Source: Agmasoma carcini (nom. nud.) (Eukaryota > Microsporidia > Thelohaniidae). Taken from it: a DNA stretch of 64,000 nucleotides. Position numbers and translations under genes: made by a program. Below are positions 35,871 through 49,269 of the stretch, one piece after another. Positions within the stretch are counted from its first letter, which is position 1. Every line of letters begins with the position of its first letter. Location of the stretch: contig JAOXFI010000019.1 of the NCBI GenBank assembly GCA_029232285.1, forward strand, positions 1-64,000. The letters are read 5' to 3'. Under the pieces are notes generated by a model. That model worked only from the letters and a program-made list of their open reading frames with translations. It was not told where the DNA came from and did no database searches.

Positions 35871-38455
35871 TTATCGTACCTTATTTTTTTAAGAAAAAAT
35901 ATTTTATAAATATCGTAGAATTACGAGAATTGATAATAAAAGCCTAATCTAGAACAACTTAGAATATATCATAATTAAAAATACAAAAAGTTTAATCGTT
36001 TGATCTAATTCAAAATAATGAATAAATAATATAATATAGAAATAATCAACGAAGATAATAATTAGAAAAATGTTTTAAATAATATATTAAAATGATAGAA
36101 ATAAAAGATCAAAAAATTTGATTAAATCTCTGAAACCATCATTTCAAAATTGCTCAAATTAAAGCAAATACACACACAATATCTACATTTTCTAAATCAA
36201 ATATATTTGTTAATATAACCATTGTTTTTAAAATTTGGTTTATTCTATAATTTTATATGAATATTATTTTTTTCTTTTAAATAATAAATATCTAAATGTA
36301 TATTTTAACTATATTAAAATATTTGATAATACATGTGTTAATTTCATTGTGTCAAAAAATGATAAATTTAATCTAAAAATGGAATGATCTAGCCAGCACT
36401 AATAAAAATATTTTATATTATTATAATTGATAGCACATAAACAATTTTAAAATATTACAGATTTTATGAAATTTAATATCAACAGTACTTATTGAAAATT
36501 TAACAGCTTATAGAACCCATTCTCATTTCATATGGTACTATTCCTATCTCGCCTGAGGAATGGTATAGTAAATCTGTATTATTGGCATGTAAATGTTTTT
36601 GAAAAAAAACCGAAATCAACAATTATTCACCGTATCAAACACTTCTGCAAATTATACATTGATCATAGCTTAGTATGAGAAAGATTAATTTTTGGGATTA
36701 GTTAACTAATATTGACAAGAGCCTTTTTTTATAGAGCTCAATTTACATAAAAACTATTTTTATATTATAATAAAGCTATTTGGAACCATATTTTACAATT
36801 TTTTATAAATTATCCTTAGATCGAGTATTTTATAATTTTTTTGACAGACCTACAGTATTGTAATAAAAAACGGAATAGCATAAAAGTGTATATGAAAATA
36901 AATTACTTGTTTATATGTGCTTGAAGAAATGTATATATAACAAAAAATCTATGAAAAAATCAGGAAAATAGTTTATTTTGCGCACCTCTGAATTGATCAA
37001 TATAACACACCTTAATTGATAATTCTTACGAGTTTTAAAAAATTAAGCATTTTAATCTATATCTTCCCAAATTCTTTAAATAGTCTATAATAATTTTTAA
37101 CTCAGAATCCTTGTAATTTTCTGATATAATATTCATAAAGACGCTTTATTCTGTTTTAATCAAGTCATTTTACTAGCTATTTAAGCTTCTTAAGATTTTT
37201 ATAAAAATCTTGTTATAGTATTAAGGGTGGAGGATGTTGTCTTATAGAAAAATAATATTCCACATTTTCAATGTTCTTCATAGAAATATCAAGATATTTA
37301 TAAATATTCTATTCAAAATCTTATATAGAAATAATTCCCCAATACCATTTTAACTATAACAACCACTATCATTCTTAACTGCTGGAACAAAATGCTTATA
37401 ATAAAGCGTTGTAGATACCCCCACATTAAATGGTTTTTTTTGTTGTTTCAGATAGTCTAAATGACAAACTAGCATATAAATAATATTTTATCTTATGTAT
37501 TTTTATTGTAATATTTACACCTCTTCGTAAACTGTAATCTGGTGAAAACATTTTTCCTGTTTATAAAAATTTACGAACAAAACACATCTTTAAACCCTTT
37601 CACATTGAGATAATTGTGAATAAAACTGAAACTACACTATAATACATTTTTATATTTAAAAAATTTCTGCTATCCAAAACGACTTTATTCATAATTTCGT
37701 TGATTTTGTTCAATTTTGACATTTTATATAAAATCTGACATGTTACTAATAGGTAAACTTACCTTATCAGCTATTTCTTCAAGTTTTTGGAATAGCATCT
37801 AAAAGCAATTTTAGTCTTTAATGAATATTGATACATGTTCACCTATTAACATGTATTTTGGTGTGTATATAAATATTATTTTTCGTAGATATATATTTTT
37901 ATATCATTAAAACCTAAACAAATATATTTACATATTTTATTCAAACATATATAAACATTAATACATTTTTCATCATTATAATTGTTATACACTATATATA
38001 AATAAATCATGCGATCATACAACAATTATTATTCATTGACAAATATAGGGTTTTAAAGATTTAAACATGTCATTAAAAATGATAAATATTAAAGATGAAA
38101 TTATTATCAATTAAATTGTATGTTTAATATCACGCGAATGGTGCATAACCACAAAAAAGATAATTTTTTAGAAGACTTTGATTCCTGTTTTCCGAAGTTT
38201 TAAATCTTCATTTGTAGGACAATTACAATTAATATGAAGTTATTTAAAAATAAAGAAATAACAATGAAATTATCTTCATAAATAATAAAATTCATCCATT
38301 TTATTTTTTTATTGTTTTGATTATTATAAAAGTATTTTTAATTAGCCTATCAGCATATCTATTCTTAATATAATTTATGAATGAATCATATTCAATGCGG
38401 TCTCATATGTATTCTTCATATACAATTTAATTATACGAATAAAACGCTTTAAATA
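35871..38455. other. 2.6-kb AT-rich stretch, nothing firmly recognised
   Basis: A minus-strand reading near 37390-37500 faintly recalls an ISXO2-type N-terminus, but I could not confirm any catalytic block. Confidence 0.45.
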
Positions 38456-38630
38456 ATATTTTCATTATATATATTTATATTTAAATTGTGGCAGTTTAGT
38501 TAGACGACTATATATATTGATTATTTCTTCGGTTCTATCCTTATCGAGTTTATTATAGTGTCATATTCCGAAGATAATTTACCTGTAATCAGGTAGTTTA
38601 ATAGAGATTTTTATGTTATATTTTTTCGTA

Positions 38631-41300
38631 GTCCGGACTAATATGACCATTTTGCAAAATTGTAAATAAGATGGTTTTATTCTTTTAGAAGGTTTTTTTA
38701 ATTTAATATAGCTTTCTGTGAGGTGCGCGACTGAGAAAACATGCTCTTCATTTTTGGTGTCTTTTTATAGTTAGCAAAAAGAAGCAAAGCAATCAATCAT
38801 AAAGCATCATCGATCAGTAATATCATTTTAATAAATCGTTGATCAATTCAATATTCTCTTTATAATTTTATCTATATAAAATTATTGTATAAGACTGGAT
38901 ACGATATTCATACCCCCAAAGAAATATCATCCAATGGGATGCTCTATTTTGTTTTAATTTTTTTGATGATCTTAATTGAATCCTCTAGTAGAGTATCTGA
39001 TTGACGTTGTTAATTTAACAACGAAGTATAAACCGTTCCAAACTATCATACTTGTTAGTCTGCTGTCTCAATTTCCACACATAGCTTTCTTCCTTATAAA
39101 CGTGTTTTTTCTGTTTTGGCTACTTCTATCTTGATTTGTCTTTGCTGCTTTGACTATGTTGTGTTGAATCTTCCCGATTAAGATAAGCATGTTCTTAATC
39201 AATGCATCAATGAGATGATATCCGTGTATGATTTTAAATTGCGCAGTACCTAAGGTTCTGTTAAAATTGCATTGTAATGCGATGTTAATGTTTCTTTAAA
39301 TTACTGATAAAATCTTGTAACTTCTTAATTTAAACATCTACTTATAGTTTGATTTATTCTCTCACTAAGAGAGTTTCCAGTTGGGTTATACGGTGAGTTA
39401 TAGTGGTGAGTAATATTTCTTGTAAATAGGTAGTTGTTAAATTCTTTTGCTATATATTGTTTTCTATTGTCTGCAAGTATGCTCATAGGAGCTTTACATC
39501 TGTTTATCCAATAATCTAAGATATGGAAAATGCTTTGAATGTAATATTTGTATTCATGTATACTCTATTAATTCGAGAACATCTATCTGTAAGTTAATGA
39601 TATAGAATCCTCTTTCTTTAAGGTTTAAATCATTGATGAAGTATGTTAAAGGTATTGGTCGGTATATATCGGATGAAATGTCTTCTAGTATTTGGTAAAT
39701 AATAACTCTTTTTTCGATATACCTATTTTTACTTTATTTGGTTTTAATGTTTAACATAGGTGTCATTGTTGATTTACAATTTCTTTTCTATCTTGACGCG
39801 TGTGTACCTAATAATGTTGTTTAAAGAGGTTTTTGAGTGCTGATTGGTTAAAATGTAAAAACTCGAAATGTACTTCTTGAATAAATTCATTTAAATAATG
39901 TTTTGATTTTATTATTTTGTTTTCTGTTGATTAAGAATATTAGCTTCTTGTTGGACGCTTACTATTTATTTGTGGTTTAATAAAAAAAGTTTCTTTTATA
40001 TTAAAATTGTATGCCATTTAAGCAAGATAAAAGATACCCTTTCTCGTTGTCACAGGTTTTTTTATAATGGAATGTTATGTTATATTTATTTAGCAAACTT
40101 TTCATCTAGTATTCTTGCTGAGGTGAATCACTTTTGTTAATTAATTCAAATTATCTACATAGGCACCGTTTTTAACAATAAACGTGTTTTTATAGGTTAT
40201 AAAGATTTGATGACCGGGAAAAGGCGCGATACAAATGAAATGGGGTTTAGTCTTATATTTCTATGTTCTAATAATTGATCTATTTTATCTTGGAATGCTT
40301 CTAAGGCGTTAAAAAGGAAAGAAAAAAGGTTTAACTAAACAGGGTTACTTCTGTCATTGTGATAGGTATTGGTTTTTTCACTCTAAAAGATCGATTTCAG
40401 TCTGAAAATTATAATGTTAAATAGATTTGTTTTCTATAGATTCTTCGAGTTATTGTTTAGTATCCATTGACAAAAAAGTCTAGTTTTTTAATAATTTCGT
40501 CATTTTAACTCGTTTGTTAAAAAAGTTGTGGATCAAGAGAATAAAGTTTTAATCAACTAAAATTTTTAATTTACTAAATATTATGTCGACAGACGGGTTG
40601 ACTATAAAAAGAATTCATTAAATAATAAGAACAGACAAGTATTAATTTATTAAGGGACGTTATAAGCAGTGCCATTTATTTTCGAAAAGGTAATAATAAG
40701 ATCAAAAAATAAACATATACTGTTTGTTCTTTATTTGCTAATTCAACATAATGGGGTTCTATGACAGTATTAAAAATCTCATTGAGTTATAGAACTGTTC
40801 TTAGGTTTATGAAGTTGAAGAAGTGCCGCTATCTAAATTTTCTAAATATTCTTTCTCTTTGACTTTGAGATAAAGTAATATTTGGGATAGTTTACTGGAA
40901 GATTTTTTAAAATCTAATTTGTAAATAATTTTAAATTATCTCTTTGTTTTAGAGAATTTAGTTTAAACGCAAATCTTTATCATGGGCTGATGTTTTGTGA
41001 TATAAGCTTTATCTATTTTCTTTAGGATCTGATTGATTAAAAACAAGTTTTTATTTGTGTTTAGGATTCAGAAGTATCTTTCCAATATGAGAAATTTTCT
41101 AAGATTTTGTTTTCGATTCGTGATATATAATCTGGTGTTTTTAATAGTGTTCTTGTTGTGTGCTTCTATTTCATAGCACATTATGTTGCAAGTTTGTAAT
41201 AAATATATTTTTATTTTTTTTTGAAGTTTGTTTATCTAATATATATTCCTGTAACTGTTTTACATATAACAGTGTGATAATAAATTATCAGTCTATATTT
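38631..41300 (-). mobile_element. Ty3-like LTR retrotransposon relic, tandem copy 1
   Basis: Minus-strand element. The integrase core is best preserved. DISSDIYRP (about 39655-39690) carries the first Asp. ILADNRKQYIAKEFNNYLF and then NPTGNSLSERINQTI (about 39350-39485) carry the second Asp and the catalytic Glu. A zinc-binding remnant lies near 39830-39900. RT and RNase H must lie in 39960-40900 but are too decayed to place. At its left edge the minus strand starts TGCAAAATGGTCATAT (38656 downward) followed by GTCCGGA, a word shared with 41708 and 28159. The sequence runs parallel to copy 2 over at least 1.3 kb. Confidence 0.75.
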
Positions 41301-41319
41301 AAATGTTTTATAAGATTTA

Positions 41320-41708
41320 GCTTGGTTGTAAGTTAATACTCATATGAGGCGGATATCTTATGCCTACCAGGCAGTCAAGCCTAAAGTCTAGCGTTTTTAG
41401 TTAGTCTAGAGTCGATAGATACCGCTCGTTTATAACATATTAAAAAACTGCGATGGCTGTTAATAATTTCACTCACAGAGACTCACTATGTTGCGTAAAG
41501 TTAAAGCCTAGTCAATGATTTTTATATCTTTAACGTCTTTGAGGAATGCTAACCATGAACAAACTTAAATTCCGTATTAAGTATGTATACTCAAACGTGT
41601 CATGGGTGAGCAGGCCTGTGATGTTCTTCTTCTCTAAGTGCAGCCTTTAATTACTTTCTGGCTGTGAATTCACATTGCCGTGATCCGGACTGATATGACC
41701 ATTTTGCA
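41320..41708 (-). repeat. GC-richer block between the two tandem elements, probable LTR
   Basis: About 390 bases, visibly richer in G+C than the surroundings, ending at the border word TGCAAAATGGTCATAT/CAGTCCGGA (minus strand, 41708 downward). It sits between copy 1 and copy 2 in the same orientation, so it may be an LTR shared by both. No similarity to the left flank of copy 1 was seen beyond the border word, so the LTR status is inferred. No open frame. Confidence 0.45.
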
Positions 41709-43700
41709 AATAACATATATTCTTTTTATAGTGTTTTTATTTATTTATATAAAATTTAATATATTAAAAATAAACTATAAAATCAAATCTATTATTATAA
41801 ACTTAATGATAGATAAATATATACACAAGTTTTGCATCTGCTTGTGATACAATAAATAAATCAATATTTATTCAAAAAATTATTTGCTACTAACCTACCT
41901 TAAACATAAAAGGTTTCTCAAAAGTCACTTCACTAAGTATTGCAAATAAATTGATTTTGAATAAAAAGATTGTTTTTTTTATAAAATATACCCTTCTGTG
42001 AATTGAACAAATTCGGAAACATTTTTCTTTGTTTCTAGTGCCTTTTTATATTATATCCAGTAAAAAGCAAAACGACACTCAAATATCAAGCATAATCATA
42101 TCAATTAAACATTTCTCTTTATAATTTTGTATTTAAAAATTCTTTTGTAACACTGGATACGATTTCCACCTCTTACAAAAGAATATCAACTATATAGGAT
42201 TTTCTGTTTTGTTTCATGTTTATTGTGATAAACTTAATTAAAACTTTTAGTAATATCTGATTAACCTTGTTAATTTTACCAATGCGATATGGACCTCTTT
42301 AAACCAAGCCATACTTGATAGTCTTTTTGCTTATCTTATATACATAGTCTCTTTCTTTATAAAAATCCTTTTTTCTTATGTTGATTACTATTATATTTAT
42401 TTGTTTTTACCGTTCTAGCTATACTGTACGAATCTACATAGTTTGAATTAGTGTGTCTTTAAGTTGTGCATCAAAAAGATGATATTCATATATAAGCTAA
42501 AATGGCGTAATTCCTAATGTTCTAACAAAGTTTTATTGTAGTGCGATCTATATATTTCTTTAAATCTTCGATGAATTATTGTGAGTTTTAAATTTTTAAT
42601 CATTTGCAAATAAATTGATTTATCTTTTCACTAAGGGTGTTTACAGTTTGATTAAACGTTAAGAAATTATGATATAAGATATTTCTTTCGAATAAGTAAT
42701 TGTTAAACTATTCTGCTATATATTGTTTTCCATTATCTGTAAGTATGCTATTAGAATCTCTAAATCTATTTTCCGAAAATCTAAATTTCGGATAATGTCT
42801 TTAACTGTAATATTTTATCTGTTAACCCAAAAACATCTATCTGTAAAAGCTATGATGGGGAATTTTTCTATTGTAGACTTAAATTATTTCTGATTTGTGT
42901 TAAAAAACATGGGTCCGTGTATGTCAAATAAAATCTCTTCTAATTCTTAGTAAATAAAAAAGATCTTTATATTTTACCTTTTTAATGTTTATTTTTTATG
43001 TATTGTGTAGGAATTCCATCAACTTATGTTGTTCTAGTAGTTGTTTGAGTGGTGATTGACGAGATGTGATAGATTGAGATGTATTTTTTGGTTTTTTTGC
43101 ATAATGCTTCAGTATAATTATTCTATTGTTATCATTTGTTTTTATCTTGTTTTCTGTTGCTTTAAAAATATTTTTTTGTTGAGCTCTCACTATTTATTTT
43201 AGGTTCAAAAAACAAATTTTTTATTTTGAATCTATATGTTATTTAAGTGGTATAAACATCTACTTTTTTCATTTTCATTTTTTTATAATTAACTGTTATA
43301 TCGTATTTATTTAACAATATTTTTATCTAGCTACTCTTGCCGAGGTAAAATCAATCTTGTGATTCAGTCTCTAATTATCTACGTAGACGCTAATCTTGAT
43401 CAGGTAAACGTAATTTTTAAGTATTTTAAAGATTTTGTAAGTTTTAAGAAACTTTTATAGTAGTGTAATTTATTCCGATTTTAACAATCCACTTGAGTTA
43501 TTCTTACGATCTAGCTGTCTTGATATAGTTTACCCCTATTTCGTCATTAAAAGCGTCGGTTTCTAGTGTAAAAGATTTTGTATAATAGATATCGCGTATC
43601 AATATTTGCTTTTATGTTCATCAAAAAACTCGATGACAACTTTCTGTTCTTTTGTACTTCTATGTAAATTCTATAGTTATTTTTTTCTATTGTATTTCTT
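41709..43700 (-). mobile_element. Ty3-like LTR retrotransposon relic, tandem copy 2 (5'-truncated)
   Basis: Minus strand. RNase H reads KSFTLETDAFNDEIGVNYIK (about 43518-43580, with the LETDA catalytic Asp). The integrase zinc-binding remnant is HYAKKPKN then QSPLKQLLEQHKLM (about 43005-43115, inside the open frame 42996-43190). The core reads EEILFDIHGPMFF (about 42905-42950, first Asp), and then ILTDNGKQYIAE and NTLSEKINQFI (about 42610-42745, second Asp and catalytic Glu). The blocks and spacings repeat those of copy 1 with a few percent to tens of percent divergence. It is cut off near 43700, where the LINE-type sequence begins. Confidence 0.78.
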
Positions 43701-46700
43701 TTAGATTTTTTGTAAATTATTCACTTCTTTTTATATTGTTTCTTTAATAAATTATATGATTATATTTATATTTAATAATCAGATGATTTTTTTAGTTTTA
43801 TTATTATTTCATTCATTCTTTTTAATTTCTCTTCTCGTTGTATTATTAACTTCACAATCACATATTATATGTTTCGATTATTGATTCTTTTGTCTTGCAA
43901 GCCAAATATTTCCAAAAGTAGCTTTTTAAAAGTTTTCTATTTATTCTAGGTTTTTTACTTGTCATAAGTATCATTTGGCCTTATCTTTAACCAGCCAAGT
44001 GTATTTACTTCTGTTCCTCTAATTAAGTACTTGTTTTTAATTTCATATTTTCTTTTATTTATCAGACTTTTAATAATGATTTCCATAGCAAAAAATATTA
44101 AGCATTCTTGCTTCTTCTAACATATATTGTATTAATCTGGTTTTTAATGTGATAAATTGTTGCTCATTATCGATTTTGTATCTTTTATATAAATCTTTAT
44201 TGCTTTCCTTTATATTGATTGTCTAGCTTTTATTAGACTATTAATTAAATGTTTTAAAGTATTATACATTCCAAATCCTATTTTGTATAGCCTTATTTGT
44301 GTATAACACTTGCATTTTTTTATTAGTTAGGCTAAGTTCTTCGTATACTCTGTCTCTATTAAATTTTCTATTCATAAACAAGGCGGATAGTAAATCGTCA
44401 ATTTTTTAATTGGTTGAAGTCTTGAGTTAAAAATGCCTAATACTCTCTTTCAAATAGTAACATTAAACCTTATTTTCAATAACTATTTTTTTATATATAA
44501 AAGGCATATTTTCTTCTCATTGTTCTTTTTAAAAGCTCTAGCTTTTCAATTTTTGCAATCGCCTACTTTCTTACTAATACGTCTAGATTTAAATCATTAG
44601 TTAACTGAGGCCTATATATAGGTTTGTACTGTATTATTATCCAAAAAGCATGTCTCTCGAATCTCTTTCTTTAGAAATACACATTATGCCAAATTTGTCA
44701 ATATTTATCTGCATATTATTTTTCTTCAACTATTCATTAAATTTTAAAGATTTTCAATCATTTCTTCTCTGGTGTACACCAATATTACAATTTCATCTGA
44801 GAATTGCAATCCTCTTTTCATCACTGTAAATCTTTCTGTTTTATCCCCTCAAGCTTGTTTAGTAAATTATTGATAAAAACATTAAAAAGTGTAGGACTTA
44901 AAAACAAACTTGTCTCACTCCTCAACCTAATTAAAAATACATGGTTAACTTATAATTGATATTGACTTTTAACTCACATTTTTCATATGGTGTTTTAATA
45001 AACTTAATTGCTTTTTGGATAATTTTTATTTTGGTCATTTTCTTTATTAAATTTAAATCTGTAAAATCAAATGTTTTCTTTAGGCCAATAAAGCATACAT
45101 ATGTTTTCTGTTGTTTGAATTTTTGGTTGTAGTATTCCATATAGGATTGCTGTTTGTGTTACACGTTTTTTTTCTTTTCTAATTTCTCTTAAATTTTTAA
45201 TTGTTTTACTATTATTTTACAGTATAACTTGAAGATGACGCAAATGGGGCTTATTTCTCTATAGTTAGTACAATCCTTTTTATTCATTTTTGAAATATTG
45301 GTAGGATTATTGATATTCTCATTTCTTTTGGTTTTTCAGATTTACTATGAATTTTATTCATAAATTTTATAATTCCTTCTTTGATACTGTTTTATCTATT
45401 TGGGCTTGGTTTGATGGTAAACTCTTTGTATAATTCAATAAATATCATATTTATTCAATAAACTTTCCTGCTTCCTATACTCTTATTCCCCTAAAAACCC
45501 TCTTCTTTTGACATATCTTTTTCAAATTCTTCTACGTGTTTCATCATCATATTTAGTACTAAAAGTACTTGCGTTTTCTAAACTTAACTTCTAATCCGTA
45601 AAAAATTAATTATCTTCCTTCCCTCTATATTTCTTATTTGCTTAAGATGTTTTCTTTTGATATATCAAATATTTAAATCTTTCTGTAGTTGTTTTTTCGT
45701 TTTATCCAATCCCATAATTCTCTTAAGTTATTTACTTTTTAAAGTGAATGACTTTAAATTTATTTATTTTGCTTTTATGTTGTAAAAAATCGTTTGTAAT
45801 TTTATAAAATTTTTAACACATTCATGTTCTTTATAGAGGTTTATTTCTTATTTCCTTATGAATCTCTTTTTAGTTTTGATTTAATAAATTTATTTCTGTG
45901 ATATAAATGTTAAATTTTTGTTTTTTATCCATAATTCTGTTTTATAATGTTCATAGAATAGAAAGTTTCTTTCTAAGAGTTTAGATATAAGTAAACATAT
46001 GTTTTTTTTATCATTGATATTTGTCCATAGCTTGTTAACATACTTGACCTCCTTTGTTGGCATTGTTTGTTTACCTGACTGGATTTATAAATTATTAGAG
46101 TCGTTTCCCCTTTCCTTCAAATTGAGCTTTTATCAAGATAAAAATAATATCAGAGATTAACATCTTCCTGATAATTTTATTGCTATAAAATATTTGTATC
46201 GTTTCTAAATCCAAAGTCAATAACGCGTTTACTTCTTATATAATTGAAAAGTTTTCTCGTTCATTTCTTTGGTATATTTTAATTATCAAATATATATTTA
46301 TTATTTTTAACCGTTTTATTTTTTGCTTTTTTGTGTTTTATAAGTAATCTTAATAGCACTTTTCTAAGTTTACGTAAATATTCTTATTGAAGTAAATGTG
46401 AATTATTGTCATATAATTCTTATTGTTTATAAATTTGATTTTAATTAGGTTTTCATTTATCAGTAATGTTTCGATACTAGATTGAGACTTTTGTCTATCT
46501 CGGTGATTATACCTTTAAATTTTTATATTTTTTTAATTACTTCTTGACCCGGTATTCTTGCTTCATATTTACCTTTTGTTCTGATTACCTAAATAAGAAT
46601 TACTTCAGGTTTTCTTTGTTCAAGAGGTTTTTTTATTTTTAACCTTTCATTTAATAAGTTATTAATTGTATTATTGAAAATATTCAAATATTATTTTGTA

Positions 46701-46876
46701 TTGATCTTTTAATCTTTCTAACCACTTTTTGTATTAAAGATTTTCTTTAATGTATAATCTTTGAATCAATTGATCCTTGCGTATTATTCTATCTATTATA
46801 GCATTACCGTTAATTTCTTTTTTACTTTTTAAAAGTATTTATGTTATATTCAATTTTATGTTTCCTTCCGTACTTA
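43700..46876 (-). mobile_element. Non-LTR (LINE-type) retrotransposon relic
   Basis: The reverse transcriptase at 44690-45345 identifies the element. The T-rich sequence on both sides up to about 46876 runs in the same orientation and holds no other recognised gene, so I assign it loosely to the same element. The region at 46500-46860 is coding-like on the minus strand (for example GKYEARIPGQEVIKK), but no endonuclease motif could be confirmed. A Tc1 element is inserted at 46877, and the LINE may continue beyond it at 48131-49200. Confidence 0.5.
44690..45345 (-). pseudogene. LINE-type reverse transcriptase relic
   Basis: Minus-strand order: KMNKKDCTNYREISPICVI (about 45240-45300, the KKGD...NYR-x-IS finger motif of non-LTR RT); CFIGLKKTFDFTDLNLIKK (about 45050-45110, the F-x-DLKKAFD catalytic block with the Asp next to Phe kept); LRSETSLFLSPTLFNVFINN (about 44860-44925, the RQG-x-x-LSP-x-LFN block); and LQFSDEIVIL (about 44780-44812). 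The last replaces the catalytic FADD pair by FSDE. The open piece at 44931-45140 is part of it. The block order and the NYR and LSP-x-LFN forms are specific to non-LTR elements. Confidence 0.85.
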
Positions 46877-48130
46877 CAATACTCTAGAAAAATCGGACAC
46901 TCAAAAAAGATTATATAAAAAGTGTAAACTCTTTAACTAATTTTTTGAGTTTAATAGTATAACTATAATAATTTTTTTAATAATTTTGAAAAAAAATTTA
47001 AATAAAAACCAATAAAAAACAAATAACCTAATGAGAAAACATGTTTCTGAACGCGACAAAGGTCGTCTTTAAGCTATTTTCTATAGGATTTTCAACACGC
47101 AAAATCAATGTAAAACCGGCTTAAAAAGATCTACAATACAGTATCACGTTAAGAAAAGCAAGAATGATAAAGAAGATTAAAGAACAGGTGGTAGTAGCAG
47201 CAATAAGCTTATTGATACCAGCAATATCAATTTAATTTAAAAACAAAATATAAAAAACCCTACGCTACATGCCTTAATATCATAACAAAAAATTAAAAAT
47301 AAATAATATAAGTATCAGTGATAAAAGTGCGCGTTTTTCTTAAAGAAAAATTATTTTATATGTGTTTATCTTTCTTTTAAGCAAACATTGTTAAATTTGC
47401 AAATAATAAACAAATTAAGAATTGCAAAAATGTGGCTATGGGAAGGTAAAGACTACTTTAGCAACATTTTTAGACTAAAGTTTTTTTCAATTTTATAATG
47501 ACTCTAAGAGCCAAAAGGTGTGGTTTGAGAAAAGAAAATCAGCGCCTAAAGAAAAAAAATATTTATGGTTGTATGAGTAGAAATAGTGTTGAAAATTTGC
47601 GGTTTTTGGATGGAACCTAAAATACTCTATATTATACTCAAATATTAAGCAATAATTTAAAATTAAGTGCGCATAAATTTTAATTTTCAAAATATAAATT
47701 ATAACAAAAAAATGAACCAGAGAATAAAAGTAAGATGGTTTCAGTTTTTTGAATATATGAACATTGAGGTGTTAGAATGGCCTTTACAGAGCCCAGATCT
47801 TAACCCTATAGAACATCTAAAATCTTTTTAAATCAAAAACCAAGAAAGTTTTTTTTGAAAACGAAAAATATTTAATTTTAAAAATTAGTGGAATTTGCTT
47901 TGATATCAGTAATTAATATTATAGAACACTAGTAGATGCAATGTATGACAAAATTAAAAAAGTTATTGTGGAAAAAGGTTGTCATACATTATATTAAATA
48001 TAATTTTCTGGCGTTTTTAATGTTTTTAATTAAAATATTCCATCAAAACTATTAAAAGACTTTATTAAAATTTCGCAAATTTAACAAAATATAGTTATAC
48101 TATCGTACTTAAATTGTTTTTAGAGTACTG
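46877..48130 (+). mobile_element. Degenerate Tc1/mariner transposon with TIRs and TA flanks
   Basis: The left terminal repeat starts CAATACTCTAGAAAAA at 46877 after a TA. The right one, read inward on the minus strand from 48130, starts CAGTACTCTAAAAACA and is again flanked by TA (48131-48132). A second inverted block (ATAGTATAACTATA) lies near 46955 and 48090. In between, the plus strand carries the decayed transposase: MRKHVSERDKGRL (about 47030, helix-turn-helix start), and NIEVLEWPLQSPDLNPIEHL (about 47762-47820, the WP-x-QSPDLNPIE block with the catalytic Glu). The length of 1,254 bases is typical of Tc1 elements. Confidence 0.85.
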
Positions 48131-48132
48131 TA

Positions 48133-49269
48133 TTTATGAGCCTTATACAATCTTTTTGTTCATTGATGCATTGTTATTCTTAATATTTTTCTCTATTATG
48201 CTATTTACAGCACATTTCGACACCTTTAAATGGGCTGTGTTCTGTTCATTCATATTCTGATGCCTTTACCTTTTAAATATTCTAGCCCTATAAATTTATA
48301 TTTTCATTACAACTTGCTTTATCTTTTATTTTCAATTCATCTACATCTTTGATAACTTTATGGAGTATGTATTTCGTTAAATTCTTATGGTTTGTTTAAG
48401 CATTTTTACTTTTGATATTATAGAGGGTTTCCTTCATCTCGCAATCATTAAAAATATATTCATGACTTAATGAAGTATATTTTAAATATTAACGGGTTTC
48501 TAATATTGATGTTAAGTTGGATAATGATCTTTCGTTTATAAACATACATTATTCATTAGATGTTTTTCTCATGTAGTTCCTATGGCTCTTGGGTGTATTT
48601 CTCTCATTTCTTTTATAATATTTTTAGCATAGAAATTTTGTAGATTTTAGTCTTAATACTTTTTATCGATTGAAATTTTGTATGTAAAAAGTTTTGCCTA
48701 CCATTCGATTGCCTTTTGCGTTTTCTCTTGTGAGTACTTTTTCATAAATTTGATTTTTTTACTTGGTTTCATACAAACTTTATTTTGTTCATTAGTGGTT
48801 ACAATTCTTTCTAATGGATTATATTCACTTGCTTATGTTTAAAACCTTTTTTGGCTACTTTTATTCTAAGAATTTTTATTTCTAATATTCCTTGTCATAA
48901 GTTTTAACATCATGTTTTGAAGGTCTTTAATAATGTTCTTTATTGTTTGCAATCTTTTTCTACCCTTTTTTCTGGAAATTTCCTCTATTTCAGATTTCAT
49001 CTTAACAGTGTTCGCCTTCAGAGCTTACTTATAAAATTATTTCTTCTATTTAGTTCAGAGCATATTTCAACTTTTTTAATTTATTATTTAGATTTTTTTA
49101 TATAATGATGTTCTTTGATTATTTTACGTCTTTCTTTAAATTCATTTTCTATCTTCTCTCTGATTTAGTTAAATGTTCTCTCGTTTCGGTTTGAAGATTA
49201 AATTAGATTTTATTATGGATTTGAATCAATGATTTTTTCATAAAATTTTCATAGGGTTTCACGATCTAC
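48133..49269. other. T-rich stretch, possibly the 5' part of the interrupted LINE
   Basis: Strong strand bias (T-rich on plus) like that of 43.7-46.9 kb. The minus strand has lysine- and asparagine-rich readings such as KVSKCAVNSIIEKN (about 48180-48230). No domain could be identified. The plus-strand frame 48917-49105 has no host signals. Confidence 0.4.

Noticed and set aside
37080..37500. A further ISXO2-type transposase on the minus strand
   Set aside because: Only a vague helix-turn-helix-like reading (NVGVSTTLYYKHF); no catalytic or NHS block.
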